A program made the position numbers and the translations under genes. Shown one piece after another: positions 17,468-26,077 of a stretch of DNA of 64,000 nucleotides. Below the pieces are notes generated by a model, which saw only the letters and a list, made by a program, of their open reading frames with translations, made no database searches and was not told where the DNA came from. Source of the DNA: Nitrospirae bacterium GWB2_47_37 (GTDB taxonomy: Bacteria > Nitrospirota > Thermodesulfovibrionia > Thermodesulfovibrionales > Dissulfurispiraceae). The stretch spans positions 124,001 to 188,000 of the forward strand of contig MHDU01000074.1 of the NCBI GenBank assembly GCA_001803635.1. Reading direction: 5' to 3'. How positions within the stretch are numbered: position 1 is the stretch's first letter; each line of letters begins with the position of its first letter.

Positions 17468-18817
17468 ATGCCGGCTAAAATTTTTTCTTTAAGCATTAAA
17501 CTCAAGTTCGGGATAGGGTATCTTTTTATGACGATCGTTCTTTTGATTCCGTTTATGATTACATGGCATTCGGCAGAAACGGCGGTCGGAAAATACGAGT
17601 CCGCATTGAAGGCGCAGATATCGCAGGGAACTGCCGTTGAAATTGCCGGACTGAGAGATGAGTTTGCCTCTGCAAAGAATTTATCCATTGCAGCAAGCGC
17701 CGTTATCTTCATCGGAGCGATCGCGGTTTCATTCGGATTTTTGAATGCCGTATTCATCCGTCCGATAAAGCAACTCGATGACTTTGCAAAGGCATTAGGC
17801 GCAGGAGATTTTTCGTATAAGACCGACGTTAAATATATGGATGAAATAGGCAGCATCAACCGGAGCCTTAATACCGCCTTTGAAAACATCAATAATCTCC
17901 TGTCCTCTATTATGCACTACACGAACAGCCTTAAAAATAAGGATATTGAAGGCGCGGAGGCGGCGATAAAACAGATAAGCGATAAATGCAGGGACGCGGG
18001 AATTTTTAAGTGCATTTCCGATCTCGGCAATGCCGTATATCTTATTGCCGGGGATATAAAGGACATACAGGATGCCCTTGTCCATACATCGAATATATTG
18101 GCGGATGTGATTAATCACACAGGGATTTTAGGCGCTTCAACGCAGGGACAGACATCGGAATTAAGCGAGGCAACGAGGGCGATTGAGGAAAATTCAAGGG
18201 TGATCAACAATCTGGCGGAGATAGGGATAAAGGCGAAAGACAGCGTTACGCTGATTGCCGATGATATTAATGCGAATGCATCGCGCATGTTCAACCTTTC
18301 GGAATCCATCAATAATATTCAAGACAGCACAAAAAAGATAACCAGCATCATAACCGTAATAAAGGATATAGCGGAACAGACTAATCTTCTTGCCCTGAAT
18401 GCCGCCATAGAGGCTGCACGGGCAGGCGAGCAGGGGAGGGGATTCGCCGTTGTGGCGGATGAAGTGAGAAAGTTAGCGGAGAAGGTCTCAAAGGCTACTC
18501 AGGATGTGGTTAATATTATCAAAGAGACGGAGGAGAGGGTTTCTACCGGCGCTAATGCCGTAAGCGAAATAGTGGAAGCGGAAATGCATGTCGGAGACGA
18601 GATTTCAAAACTGAAGGACGGCATTTTAAGTCTGTCTTCCGCCGTTGAGGAGCAAAGCGCTTCCATGTCTCAATTGAGCGGTTCTTCGCTGAAGGTGTCG
18701 GAAGAATCGTTGCAGATTTCATTCGCTACCGGGGAGTTGACGGAGTCTGTTTTAAAAATGGTGGAGCATATGGATAATGCGTCAGGCATTGTCAATTCAT
18801 ATAAGATGGGAGGATAA
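17468..18817 (+). CDS. Methyl-accepting chemotaxis protein heading the hydrogenase operon
   Basis: The protein has 449 residues from ATG 17468, chosen for AGGAGGGG just upstream; an in-frame upstream start at 17381 would lie before the predicted promoter. Two membrane segments (about 14-33 and 77-99) flank a short periplasmic loop. HAMP follows, then about 60 residues with a cysteine pair ([10 protein letters not shown]) before the signalling domain. The tip is canonical ([20 protein letters not shown]), unlike the two receptors at 2946 and 5349. The next gene, the hydrogenase small subunit, starts 1 base after the stop, so the receptor is almost certainly co-transcribed with it. Confidence 0.92.
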   Translation: MPAKIFSLSIKLKFGIGYLFMTIVLLIPFMITWHSAETAVGKYESALKAQISQGTAVEIAGLRDEFASAKNLSIAASAVIFIGAIAVSFGFLNAVFIRPIKQLDDFAKALGAGDFSYKTDVKYMDEIGSINRSLNTAFENINNLLSSIMHYTNSLKNKDIEGAEAAIKQISDKCRDAGIFKCISDLGNAVYLIAGDIKDIQDALVHTSNILADVINHTGILGASTQGQTSELSEATRAIEENSRVINNLAEIGIKAKDSVTLIADDINANASRMFNLSESINNIQDSTKKITSIITVIKDIAEQTNLLALNAAIEAARAGEQGRGFAVVADEVRKLAEKVSKATQDVVNIIKETEERVSTGANAVSEIVEAEMHVGDEISKLKDGILSLSSAVEEQSASMSQLSGSSLKVSEESLQISFATGELTESVLKMVEHMDNASGIVNSYKMGG

Positions 18818-18818
18818 T

Positions 18819-19817
18819 ATGTCGGGCAAACCCAAATTAGCCGTGTATTGGGCGTCGTCATGCGGAGGATGCGAGATTGCGGTCGTTAATCTTAATGAAA
18901 AGGTACTCGATGTGGATGCGAATTTTGATTTTATGTTCTGTCCGTGCCTTCTGGATACGAAATACAAGGACATAGAGGCGCTGTCCGACAAGGACATTCT
19001 AATCACGCTGTTTAACGGCGCGATAAGGACGGCGGAAAATGAGGAAATAGCGCATCTTCTGAGAAAGAAATCGCAAATACTTATTGCCTTCGGCTCATGT
19101 TCATCCGAGGGATGCATCCCCGGACTTGCAAATCTCCATACGAGAGAGGATATCTTAAATACCGTTTATCTCGATAATCCGTCAATAGATAATCCGGCAC
19201 ACATTATCCCGCAGACAGAAACGGATGTGCCTGAGGGGAAACTTTATATCCCTGCCTTTTATAGTAAGGTAAAGACCCTTTCACAGGTTGCGGATGTGGA
19301 TTATTTTATTCCGGGTTGTCCGCCCGAGCCCCATCAGATATGGAATGTCGTGAGTGCGGTTGTTGAGATTTTGAAGACAGGATCGCCCTTGCCTGCTAAG
19401 GGAAGCATTCTCGGCGCAGGGAAATCCTCCGTGTGCGATGAGTGCGAGAGGAAAAAAGCCGACAAGAAAATAAAGAACTTTTACAGGACATATGAAATCA
19501 TTCCCGATACGGAGAAGTGCCTGCTTGAGCAGGGCATTATCTGCATGGGCATAGCAACGAGGGACGGCTGCGGCGCTTTGTGTCCTAAAGTAAACATGCC
19601 CTGCACCGGATGTTACGGTCCTCCCGAAGGAGTGCTTGATCAAGGCGCAAAAATGGTTGCCGCGCTCGGCTCTATCATTGACATCGGGGATGTAAAAGGT
19701 CTTTCCGAAGACGAGATTAATAAAAAAATAGATTCGGTGATGGATTCGATTCCCGATTTTGCGGGGACATTTTATAAATACAGCCTGCCCGGCTCTATTC
19801 TGAAAGGGAGGATATAA
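18819..19817 (+). CDS. mvhG: [NiFe] hydrogenase small subunit (MvhG type, group 3)
   Basis: The 332-residue product starts at ATG 18819, with GGGAGG 5 bases upstream. Cysteine motifs for the electron-transfer clusters are clear: ASSCGGCE near the start, GSCSSEGCIPG, PGCPPEPHQIW, and a C-terminal set (CDECERKK, CGALCPKVNMPCTGC). No signal peptide or membrane anchor is present, so it is a cytoplasmic enzyme, as known for F420-non-reducing hydrogenases. It passes electrons from the NiFe site to MvhD and HdrA encoded downstream. Its stop overlaps the start of the large-subunit gene by one base. Confidence 0.93.
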   Translation: MSGKPKLAVYWASSCGGCEIAVVNLNEKVLDVDANFDFMFCPCLLDTKYKDIEALSDKDILITLFNGAIRTAENEEIAHLLRKKSQILIAFGSCSSEGCIPGLANLHTREDILNTVYLDNPSIDNPAHIIPQTETDVPEGKLYIPAFYSKVKTLSQVADVDYFIPGCPPEPHQIWNVVSAVVEILKTGSPLPAKGSILGAGKSSVCDECERKKADKKIKNFYRTYEIIPDTEKCLLEQGIICMGIATRDGCGALCPKVNMPCTGCYGPPEGVLDQGAKMVAALGSIIDIGDVKGLSEDEINKKIDSVMDSIPDFAGTFYKYSLPGSILKGRI

Positions 19818-21316
19818 TGAGCGCTAAAAAAAGAATAACAATAGACCCTATTACAAGGCTCGAAGGGCACGGCAAAATAGAGATATTTCTGAACGACGAG
19901 GGCGATGTTGTGAATACCTATTTTCAGGTGCCTGAATTAAGGGGATTTGAACAATTCTGCGTAGGAAGGCTCGCCGAAGATATGCCCGTGATTACAAACA
20001 GGATTTGCGGCGTCTGCCCGGAGGCGCATCACATGGCGTCCGTAAAAGCGCTCGACATGCTCTTTGACGCAGAGCCTCCTTCCGCTGCAAAAAAAATCAG
20101 AGAACTCCTTTACATGGCGTTTTATGTCACGGACCACACCACTCATTTCTACGCCCTCGGAGGCCCCGATTTTATCGTAGGCCCGGACGCGCCTCCCGCG
20201 GAGCGGAATATACTCGGCGTTATCAAAAAGGTAGGGCTCGATATAGGCAAACAGGTAATAGACTGCAGGGCGAGAAACCATCATGTAATAAAAATGCTCG
20301 GCGGCAGGGGTATACACCTTGCAGCGGGCTTGCCCGGAGGATGGAGCAAATCCATATCGGAGGACGAGAGAAAAGAAATAGAGGAGATTGCAAGAAAGAA
20401 TATAGATTTTGCCCTTTTCAGCCTCAAGGTTTTTGACGACATTGTCCTTAAAAACGGCAATTATCTCGATATGGTAACATCCGACATTTACCTGCACAAG
20501 ACCTATTACATGGGCACTGTTGACGACAAAAACAGGGTTAATTTCTATGACGGCATGATAAGGGTTGTAGACCCCGAAGGAAAGGAGTTCCTTAAATATC
20601 ATCCTAAGGAATATACAAATCATATAGCGGAGCGCGTTGAGCAGTGGACATACCTGAAATATCCGTATCTTAAAAAGGTGGGGTGGAAGGGGTTCACGGA
20701 CGGCATGGACAGCGGCGTGTATGCGGCGACCCCGTTATCGCGGCTTAATGTCTCGGACAGCATGGCGACTCCAAAGGCGCAGGAACATTTTGAACGAATG
20801 TATGAGACATTCGGCAGCAAAAAGATAAACGGCAGGTATAGTCCCGTGCATCACAGGCTTGCAACGCACTGGGCACGCCTGATAGAGCTTTTATACGCGG
20901 CGGAACGCATGCTCGAACTCGCCGTCGATCCTGAAATAACATCTCCGGACGTAAGAAAGATACCGGAAGGTGTAAAGGGCATAGGCATAGGCATAGGCTC
21001 GGTCGAAGCGCCGAGGGGCACATTGACCCATCATTATGAGACGGATGAAAAAGGCGTTCTCACAAAAGTGAATATGATAGTCGGCACTACAAATAATTAT
21101 GCGCCCATGACAATGTCGATAAAGAGGGCGGCTGAAAAGCTTATTTCAAAAGGCAAGGTAGTCGAAGAAGGAATATTGAACAGGATCGAAATGGCATTCA
21201 GGCTTTACGACCCGTGCCTCTCGTGCGCGACGCACTCGCTGCCGGGGAAGATGCCGATGACGGTGAATATAAGAAATATCAACGGCGATGTGATGAAGAC
21301 ATTTAGAAGGGATTGA
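19817..21316 (+). CDS. mvhA: [NiFe] hydrogenase large subunit (MvhA type, group 3)
   Basis: This 499-residue subunit has both nickel-binding motifs: N-terminal RICGVCPEAHHM and C-terminal DPCLSCATH. About 26 residues follow the last motif (SLPGKMPM onward), a tail that would be removed by a maturation protease, and such a gene follows directly. The enzyme splits or forms H2 in the cytoplasm. With MvhG, MvhD and HdrA it fits the group 3c type that feeds flavin-based electron bifurcation. HdrB and HdrC genes are not in the window, so the final acceptor is unknown. Confidence 0.94.
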   Translation: MSAKKRITIDPITRLEGHGKIEIFLNDEGDVVNTYFQVPELRGFEQFCVGRLAEDMPVITNRICGVCPEAHHMASVKALDMLFDAEPPSAAKKIRELLYMAFYVTDHTTHFYALGGPDFIVGPDAPPAERNILGVIKKVGLDIGKQVIDCRARNHHVIKMLGGRGIHLAAGLPGGWSKSISEDERKEIEEIARKNIDFALFSLKVFDDIVLKNGNYLDMVTSDIYLHKTYYMGTVDDKNRVNFYDGMIRVVDPEGKEFLKYHPKEYTNHIAERVEQWTYLKYPYLKKVGWKGFTDGMDSGVYAATPLSRLNVSDSMATPKAQEHFERMYETFGSKKINGRYSPVHHRLATHWARLIELLYAAERMLELAVDPEITSPDVRKIPEGVKGIGIGIGSVEAPRGTLTHHYETDEKGVLTKVNMIVGTTNNYAPMTMSIKRAAEKLISKGKVVEEGILNRIEMAFRLYDPCLSCATHSLPGKMPMTVNIRNINGDVMKTFRRD

Positions 21317-21329
21317 AAACGGTGAAGCG

Positions 21330-21896
21330 GTGAAAACAATAATTATAGGACTCGGCAATCCGATACTTTCCGACGACAGCGTGGGGATTAAGGTAGCGCG
21401 TATCCTTCAGGAAAGGGTCAAGGATGGGACTGTCCCAGATTTACGGACGGGTTTACCGGTAAGTTTGGGCGAAGTCGTAGAATCGGGACTGTCACCGTCG
21501 GCTAACATTAACATTGACGTCGTCGAAATTTATGCCGGCGGGATACGGCTGATGGATGCGATGGTAGGATATGAGAGGGCAGTGATAATCGACGCAATGG
21601 TTACCGGCAAGGTAAGTCCGGGAAGTTTACAAACGCTTCCGCTGTCGGCCCTTATAAGTACAAGGAATATGGCCTGTATGCATGACACCAATATCTCGAC
21701 AGCGCTTGAATTGGGAAAGATGATCGGGCTTAAACTGCCCGATCATATCAGTATCTTCGGCATAGAGGCAAAAGACGTCGAAACCTTCAGCGAAGAGCTT
21801 ACGGAAGAGGTTGAAAAGGCAGTGCCTGAGGTGGTTGAAAATATAATCAAAAACATATTCGGGGGTGGTTATGAAAATAGGCGTATACTTCTGTAA
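21330..21896 (+). CDS. Hydrogenase maturation protease with in-frame repeat insertion
   Basis: This 188-residue protein starts at GTG 21330. It has the HyaD/HycI family opening (IIIGLGNPILSDDSVGIKVA), VEIYAGG in the middle and MHDTNIS further on, which supply the acidic and His ligands used to sense bound nickel. It cleaves the large-subunit tail. Residues about 31-56 (DGTVPDLRTGLPVSLGEVVE and on) are encoded by a palindromic element, sitting between the first helix and the next strand where homologues have a short loop. The reading frame survives. The 3' end overlaps hdrA by 26 bases. Confidence 0.9.
   Translation: MKTIIIGLGNPILSDDSVGIKVARILQERVKDGTVPDLRTGLPVSLGEVVESGLSPSANINIDVVEIYAGGIRLMDAMVGYERAVIIDAMVTGKVSPGSLQTLPLSALISTRNMACMHDTNISTALELGKMIGLKLPDHISIFGIEAKDVETFSEELTEEVEKAVPEVVENIIKNIFGGGYENRRILL
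21426..21496. repeat. GGGACTGTCCC palindromic element, copy 2 (inside maturation protease)
   Basis: Flanks are GGGACTGTCCC (21426-21436) and GGGACTGTCACC (21485-21496). It shares AGATTTACGG and GCGAAGTCGTAGAATC with copies 1 and 3 but carries about 20 extra bases in the loop. It is read in the frame giving GTVPDLR ... EVVESGLSP, the same frame as copy 3. Confidence 0.85.
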
Positions 21897-23817
21897 TTGC
21901 GGTACGAATATCAAAGACAAGATTGACCCTGAAAAAGTAAAGACGCAAATGCCGCCCGGCGCTCATTTTGAGACGGTTGATTTTGCCTGTTCGGAGGACG
22001 GTAAAAAACAGATAGAAGACAGCTTGAAGGAAAACAGGATTGAGCGCGTCGTAATATCCGCGTGTTCTCCGAGAGAGCATGAAAATACATTTATGCGCGT
22101 TTTATCGAGGGCCGGCATAAACCCGTATCTGATGCATATGGTCAATGTAAGGGAACAGGTTGCATGGGTGACGGAAGACAGCGCAAAGGCTGCGGAGAAG
22201 GCCGGGCGCTATATAAACTCGGCAATTAAAAGGGTTGCCCTTCACGATCCCCTCGACAAAAAAGAGATAGTCATGTGCCCGGATGTGCTTGTCATAGGGG
22301 CGGGACCGGCAGGTCTTAAAGCAGCGTTAAGTCTTGCAGAGGCAGGAAGAAAGGTTGCGGTAGTTGAGAAAACCCCTGTAATCGGCGGCATGCCGGTACG
22401 CTTTGAAGATCTTTTTCCGAACATGGAGTGCGGCCCTTGCATGTTAGAGCCGATGATGGGAGATGTCCTTCACGGAGAATATTCCGAAAATATAGAGCTT
22501 ATGACGCTTTCGGAGGTCATGGAGGTAACAGGTTTCTACGGAAATTTCATAGTGAAGATAAAAAAGTCTCCGAGGCATGTGGATACGCATAAGTGCATAG
22601 GCTGCGGCGAATGCATTGCAGTATGCCCTTCGTCCGCTAAAAACGAGTTTAATTACGGGATGAACGAGAGAAAGGCCGTCGATTTTCCGTTTATGGGCGC
22701 CCTTCCTAACGCGCCTTTTATTGACCGCGATAAATGCATCAGGCTTCAAGGGAAAGAATGCACAGCTTGCTCCGATGCCTGCCCCGTAGGTGAGGATGTT
22801 TTCCTTTTTGACGAAAAGGAAGAGGTTATAGAGAGGAATGTGGGCGCTGTGGTGGTGGCTGTCGGCTCATCGCTTTATGACTGTAAGAATATTCCCGGTC
22901 TCGGCTATGGAAAGACGGCAGATATTTATACAAGCGCGGAATTCGAAAGGATGCTTGCTTCAAACGGCCCTACAGGAGGGGAGATAAAGACATCGAAGGG
23001 CGGCGTTCCGGTATCCACAGCAATAGTCCACTGCGCGGGCAGTCTCGATAAAAACCACATGGAATATTGCTCCGGCATTTGCTGCCAATACGCCTTTAAG
23101 TTCAACCATATGATAGAAAAGAAACTGCCGGGCACAAAGATTTACCATTTTTACAAGGAGATGGTCGTTCCGGGTAAAGAGGAGTTTTCGCTGTACCTGC
23201 ATGCGAGGGATAATCCTAATTCAGTTTTTATTCGATATCAGACCGCGGACAGCCTGAGCGTCTCGGAAAGGGACGGCGGGAAGGTCATTAAAATCACAGG
23301 CGCGGGCGGCGAGGTTCTTGTGGATATGGTCGTTTTATGCCCTGCCGTAGTCCCTGCCGCTGAATCCGGAAAGTTAGGCGCGATACTCGAAGCCGCTCAA
23401 GACAGATTCGGCTTTTTTGAGGAACTGCACGGCAGGATGGATTCGGCGCAAAGCAAGATACGGGGAATATATCTTGCAGGAACATGCCAGTCTCCGATGG
23501 ATATTCAGAAGTCCATGAATCAGGGAATGGCTGCCGCAGGCTACATACTTTCCGGTCTTGTCGCAGGCAAAAAGCTCGAAATAAAGCCTATTACGGCTGT
23601 AGTGGACTCAGACAGGTGTTCGGGATGCAGGGTGTGTATAAGCGTATGCCCTTACAAGGCGGTATCTTTTGACGCCGGAAAAGAGGTGTCCGTTGTCAAT
23701 GATGTCCTTTGTCAGGGATGCGGCACATGCGTTGCCGCCTGCCCGTCCGGCGCGATTAAGGGCAATCACTTTACGAATGAAGAAATATTGGCGGAGATAG
23801 AGGGGGTGCTTAAATGA
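21871..23817 (+). CDS. hdrA: HdrA-like heterodisulfide reductase subunit A (flavin, iron-sulfur)
   Basis: This 648-residue protein starts at ATG 21871, though GTG 21865 is also in frame. An N-terminal CNCG region is followed by the FAD fold (VLVIGAGPAGLKAALSLAEA) and GMPVRFEDLFP. Ferredoxin-type motifs are present: CIGCGECIAVCP, a CxxC set in CTACSDACP, CSGCRVCISVCP and CQGCGTCVAACP. In the family this subunit carries the bifurcating flavin and links hydrogenase electrons to ferredoxin and a second acceptor. Its position between the MvhA protease and MvhD genes supports an HdrA-Mvh complex. No selenocysteine codon is seen. Confidence 0.92.
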   Translation: MKIGVYFCNCGTNIKDKIDPEKVKTQMPPGAHFETVDFACSEDGKKQIEDSLKENRIERVVISACSPREHENTFMRVLSRAGINPYLMHMVNVREQVAWVTEDSAKAAEKAGRYINSAIKRVALHDPLDKKEIVMCPDVLVIGAGPAGLKAALSLAEAGRKVAVVEKTPVIGGMPVRFEDLFPNMECGPCMLEPMMGDVLHGEYSENIELMTLSEVMEVTGFYGNFIVKIKKSPRHVDTHKCIGCGECIAVCPSSAKNEFNYGMNERKAVDFPFMGALPNAPFIDRDKCIRLQGKECTACSDACPVGEDVFLFDEKEEVIERNVGAVVVAVGSSLYDCKNIPGLGYGKTADIYTSAEFERMLASNGPTGGEIKTSKGGVPVSTAIVHCAGSLDKNHMEYCSGICCQYAFKFNHMIEKKLPGTKIYHFYKEMVVPGKEEFSLYLHARDNPNSVFIRYQTADSLSVSERDGGKVIKITGAGGEVLVDMVVLCPAVVPAAESGKLGAILEAAQDRFGFFEELHGRMDSAQSKIRGIYLAGTCQSPMDIQKSMNQGMAAAGYILSGLVAGKKLEIKPITAVVDSDRCSGCRVCISVCPYKAVSFDAGKEVSVVNDVLCQGCGTCVAACPSGAIKGNHFTNEEILAEIEGVLK

Positions 23818-24332
23818 AATCTCAAATTTCAAATTCCAAAAATCAAAGCAAGGGGACTGTCCCAGATTTACGGAGCGAAGTCGTAGAATCGGGACTGTCC
23901 CCGGTAGCAGACAATTTCGAGCCTAAGATAGTCGGCTTCCTCTGCAACTGGTGTTCATACGCCGGAGCGGACAAGGCCGGAACGGCGCAAAACCCCTATC
24001 CGCCGAATGTAAGCATAATAAAGGTCATGTGCAGCGGAAGGGTCGATCCCCAGTTTGTAATGAAGGCCTTTGAAAACGGGGCGGATGGTGCTATAATACT
24101 CGCATGTCATCCCGGAGACTGCCATTACAAGGAAGGCAACTACCGGGCCGTGCAGCGCCACCGGATGCTTTCAAGACTTTTGGGGCAGATGGGAATAGAA
24201 AAAGAGAGATGCCGTTTTGATTACGTCTCGGCAGGAGAGGGAGATAAGTTCGTAAGGGTCATAACGGAAATGGTCGAAATCGTCAGGGGTCTAGGCCCTT
24301 TAAAAAAAGCGAAAACCGTTCAAGCCGTTTGA
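23814..24332 (+). CDS. mvhD: MvhD-like electron-transfer subunit with repeat-derived N-terminus
   Basis: This 172-residue protein overlaps hdrA by 4 bases. The conserved MvhD domain begins near residue 37 (IVGFLCNWCSYAGADKAG) and continues with KVMCSGRVDP and LACHPGDCHYKEGNY, giving cysteines for a 2Fe-2S cluster. It would relay electrons from MvhG to HdrA. Residues 1-36 have no counterpart in the family: they are encoded by an AT-rich stretch (KSQISNSKNQ) plus palindromic element copy 3 (GTVPDLR..EVVESGLSP). No good internal start with a ribosome site was found, so the extension is probably translated. Confidence 0.9.
   Translation: MKSQISNSKNQSKGTVPDLRSEVVESGLSPVADNFEPKIVGFLCNWCSYAGADKAGTAQNPYPPNVSIIKVMCSGRVDPQFVMKAFENGADGAIILACHPGDCHYKEGNYRAVQRHRMLSRLLGQMGIEKERCRFDYVSAGEGDKFVRVITEMVEIVRGLGPLKKAKTVQAV
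23852..23902. repeat. GGGGACTGTCCC palindromic element, copy 3 (inside mvhD)
   Basis: The 51-base unit, exactly 17 codons, runs from GGGGACTGTCCC to GGGACTGTCCCC. The interior AGATTTACGG / GTCGTAGAATC matches copies 1 and 2. It is preceded by an A/T-rich run (23818-23848) that also appears foreign to the MvhD family. Confidence 0.85.
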
Positions 24333-24370
24333 ACCGTTTGAACGGTATTTAAAAACAGGAGGGATGAGAA

Positions 24371-24592
24371 ATGACAGTTCAAACATTGGATGCAAGAGGA
24401 CTTAAATGCCCTCAGCCTACATTAAAAATAACAGCTATGGCCGTGAAGATGAAGCCCGGCGATGTCATTGAGGCCATGGCGGACTGTCCCACGTTTGAAA
24501 AGGACGTGAGGGATTGGTGCTCCCGTTCCAAGAAGATAATGCTCTGGATAAGGGACGAAGGCACTGCAAAGAAGTGTCAGATACAGTTTTAG
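24371..24592 (+). CDS. tusA: TusA/SirA-family sulfur carrier-like protein
   Basis: This 73-residue protein has the family fold and motif: LDARGLKCPQPTLKI with the active CPxP cysteine near residue 14. A second cysteine is in ADCPTFEKD and a third in DWCSRS. TusA-type proteins carry persulfide sulfur, and related genes often sit beside Hdr-like complexes in sulfur-metabolising bacteria. It ends the hydrogenase/Hdr row, 38 bases after mvhD, with a strong AGGAGGG site. Whether it serves sulfur transfer for respiration or for cofactor synthesis cannot be told. Confidence 0.85.
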   Translation: MTVQTLDARGLKCPQPTLKITAMAVKMKPGDVIEAMADCPTFEKDVRDWCSRSKKIMLWIRDEGTAKKCQIQF

Positions 24593-24720
24593 GCCGCTGC
24601 AGCCCGCTTAAACATCTATGTTACGCATAGGCCGGCGAAGTCGCTCCAATGCTTCGTCTTCCGTCTTGAAGTCTTCAGTTTTTTTATTCGACCGTTATCC
24701 ATTTATTTTGATTAATAAGC

Positions 24721-24816
24721 GCCAACTTTATTGGCATATTTCGATATGATCCCGATTGAAATAGAGCAAACATATTGATAATATTAGGTTCGCTATTACC
24801 GGCATATAATTTGCTT
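24721..24816 (+). promoter_or_regulatory. Sigma54 promoter with GCCAA-N5-TTGGC dyad in the 240-base gap
   Basis: CCGGCATATAATTTGCTT has GG at 24801-24802, GC at 24813-24814 and 10 bases between. The dyad GCCAA-N5-TTGGC at 24721-24735 is centred 73 bp upstream of the GG, as at 17325. The predicted start (about 24826) is only some 7 bases before the ATG at 24833. Earlier in the gap (24606-24626), a 21-base segment resembles 43860-43880. Otherwise the gap is featureless. Confidence 0.72.
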
Positions 24817-24832
24817 ATAATCAGAGAATCAT

Positions 24833-26077
24833 ATGGCACGATATAAAAAAATAGGATTATTGATCTCTCTGTGGCTGCCGCTGTTGATGCTCTTTTCACC
24901 GGTACAGGGATATGCCTCGGATATTGTCTTGGGAATGTCCGCTGCATTCAAGGGGCCTTCCCGGGAGCTTGGAATAGAGCTTTACAGGGGGGCTATGGCA
25001 TATATAGAGCATGTCAACAGAAACGGGGGAGTAAACGGCAGAAAGATTATTATAACGGCGTATGACGACAGCTATAATCCTATACCCGCAATAGAGAACA
25101 CAGTCAGGCTTATTGAGAAGGATAATGCGTTTCTTCTGCTCAACTATGTAGGAACGCCTACAGTAACACGGATATTGCCTCTTCTGAAAAAATACAGCGA
25201 TAAACATATATATCTTTTCTTTCCTTTCACCGGAGCGCAGCCGCAGAGGGAAGCCCCTTACAACGAGTTTGTATTTAATCTTAGGGCGTCTTACCGGCAG
25301 GAGACCGCGGGACTGACGGATAATTTCGTGCGTATCGGCCGGAAGAGGATAGCCGTGTTTTATCAGGCCGACGCGTACGGAAGAAGCGGATGGGACGGCG
25401 TTAAAAGGGCCCTTGCCGAATACGGTTTTACGATAGCAGCCGAGGCCGGTTACAACAGGGGAGCAAAATACTCCGACAGCATGAAAGAGCAGGTGTCCAT
25501 AATCGGGAAGGGAAGGCCGGATGCCGTTATCTCCATAGGCTCGTACGCCGCATGCGCCGCATTCATACGGGACGCGCGCGACTCCGGCATGGATGTGCCG
25601 ATTGCCAATGTGTCTTTTGTCGGCAGCGAAAGTCTTCTAAATTTTTTGATCGCCTCAGGTAAAGAAAGGAAGAGGGATTATACGAGAAATCTGATAAATT
25701 CGCAGGTTGTTCCGAGTTATGAGGATACGTCTCTTCCGGCGGTCAGAGAATACCGGGAATTGATCGGACGATACGACCCGATGCCTCCAAAGGAACTAAT
25801 GGATGCGGGTTATGTCTCTCTGCGGCATAGTTTCGTGAGTTTTGAGGGATTTCTCAATGCCAAATTGCTTGTGAAAGTTCTGAAGAGAATGAACGGGGTT
25901 TACGACAGGGCGGCAATAAGAAAAAACGTCGAGACGATAAGGATGTTCGATATAGGGATAAACGAGCCGATATCGTTCGGGCCGGGAAAACATCAGGGCT
26001 TGGACAGGATTTATTACACCACCGTGGACGATCAGCGGTTTGCGCCCATTTCTGACTGGAGCAGGTGGAAAAAATGA
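24833..26077 (+). CDS. Periplasmic ligand-binding protein paired with sensor kinase
   Basis: This 414-residue protein has a signal peptide (residues 1-27, ending VQGYA) and a type I binding fold like that of the protein at 4197: [42 protein letters not shown]. Again no transporter genes are near. Its stop overlaps the ATG of the kinase at 26074 (ATGA), so the two are made together and the kinase probably reads ligand occupancy through it. The C-terminal part has [20 protein letters not shown]. The ligand is unknown. It appears sigma54-controlled. Confidence 0.85.
   Translation: MARYKKIGLLISLWLPLLMLFSPVQGYASDIVLGMSAAFKGPSRELGIELYRGAMAYIEHVNRNGGVNGRKIIITAYDDSYNPIPAIENTVRLIEKDNAFLLLNYVGTPTVTRILPLLKKYSDKHIYLFFPFTGAQPQREAPYNEFVFNLRASYRQETAGLTDNFVRIGRKRIAVFYQADAYGRSGWDGVKRALAEYGFTIAAEAGYNRGAKYSDSMKEQVSIIGKGRPDAVISIGSYAACAAFIRDARDSGMDVPIANVSFVGSESLLNFLIASGKERKRDYTRNLINSQVVPSYEDTSLPAVREYRELIGRYDPMPPKELMDAGYVSLRHSFVSFEGFLNAKLLVKVLKRMNGVYDRAAIRKNVETIRMFDIGINEPISFGPGKHQGLDRIYYTTVDDQRFAPISDWSRWKK

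Noticed and set aside
19817-21316. Selenocysteine in the hydrogenase large subunit or HdrA
   Set aside because: All cysteine motifs are encoded by ordinary Cys codons and no in-frame TGA occurs.
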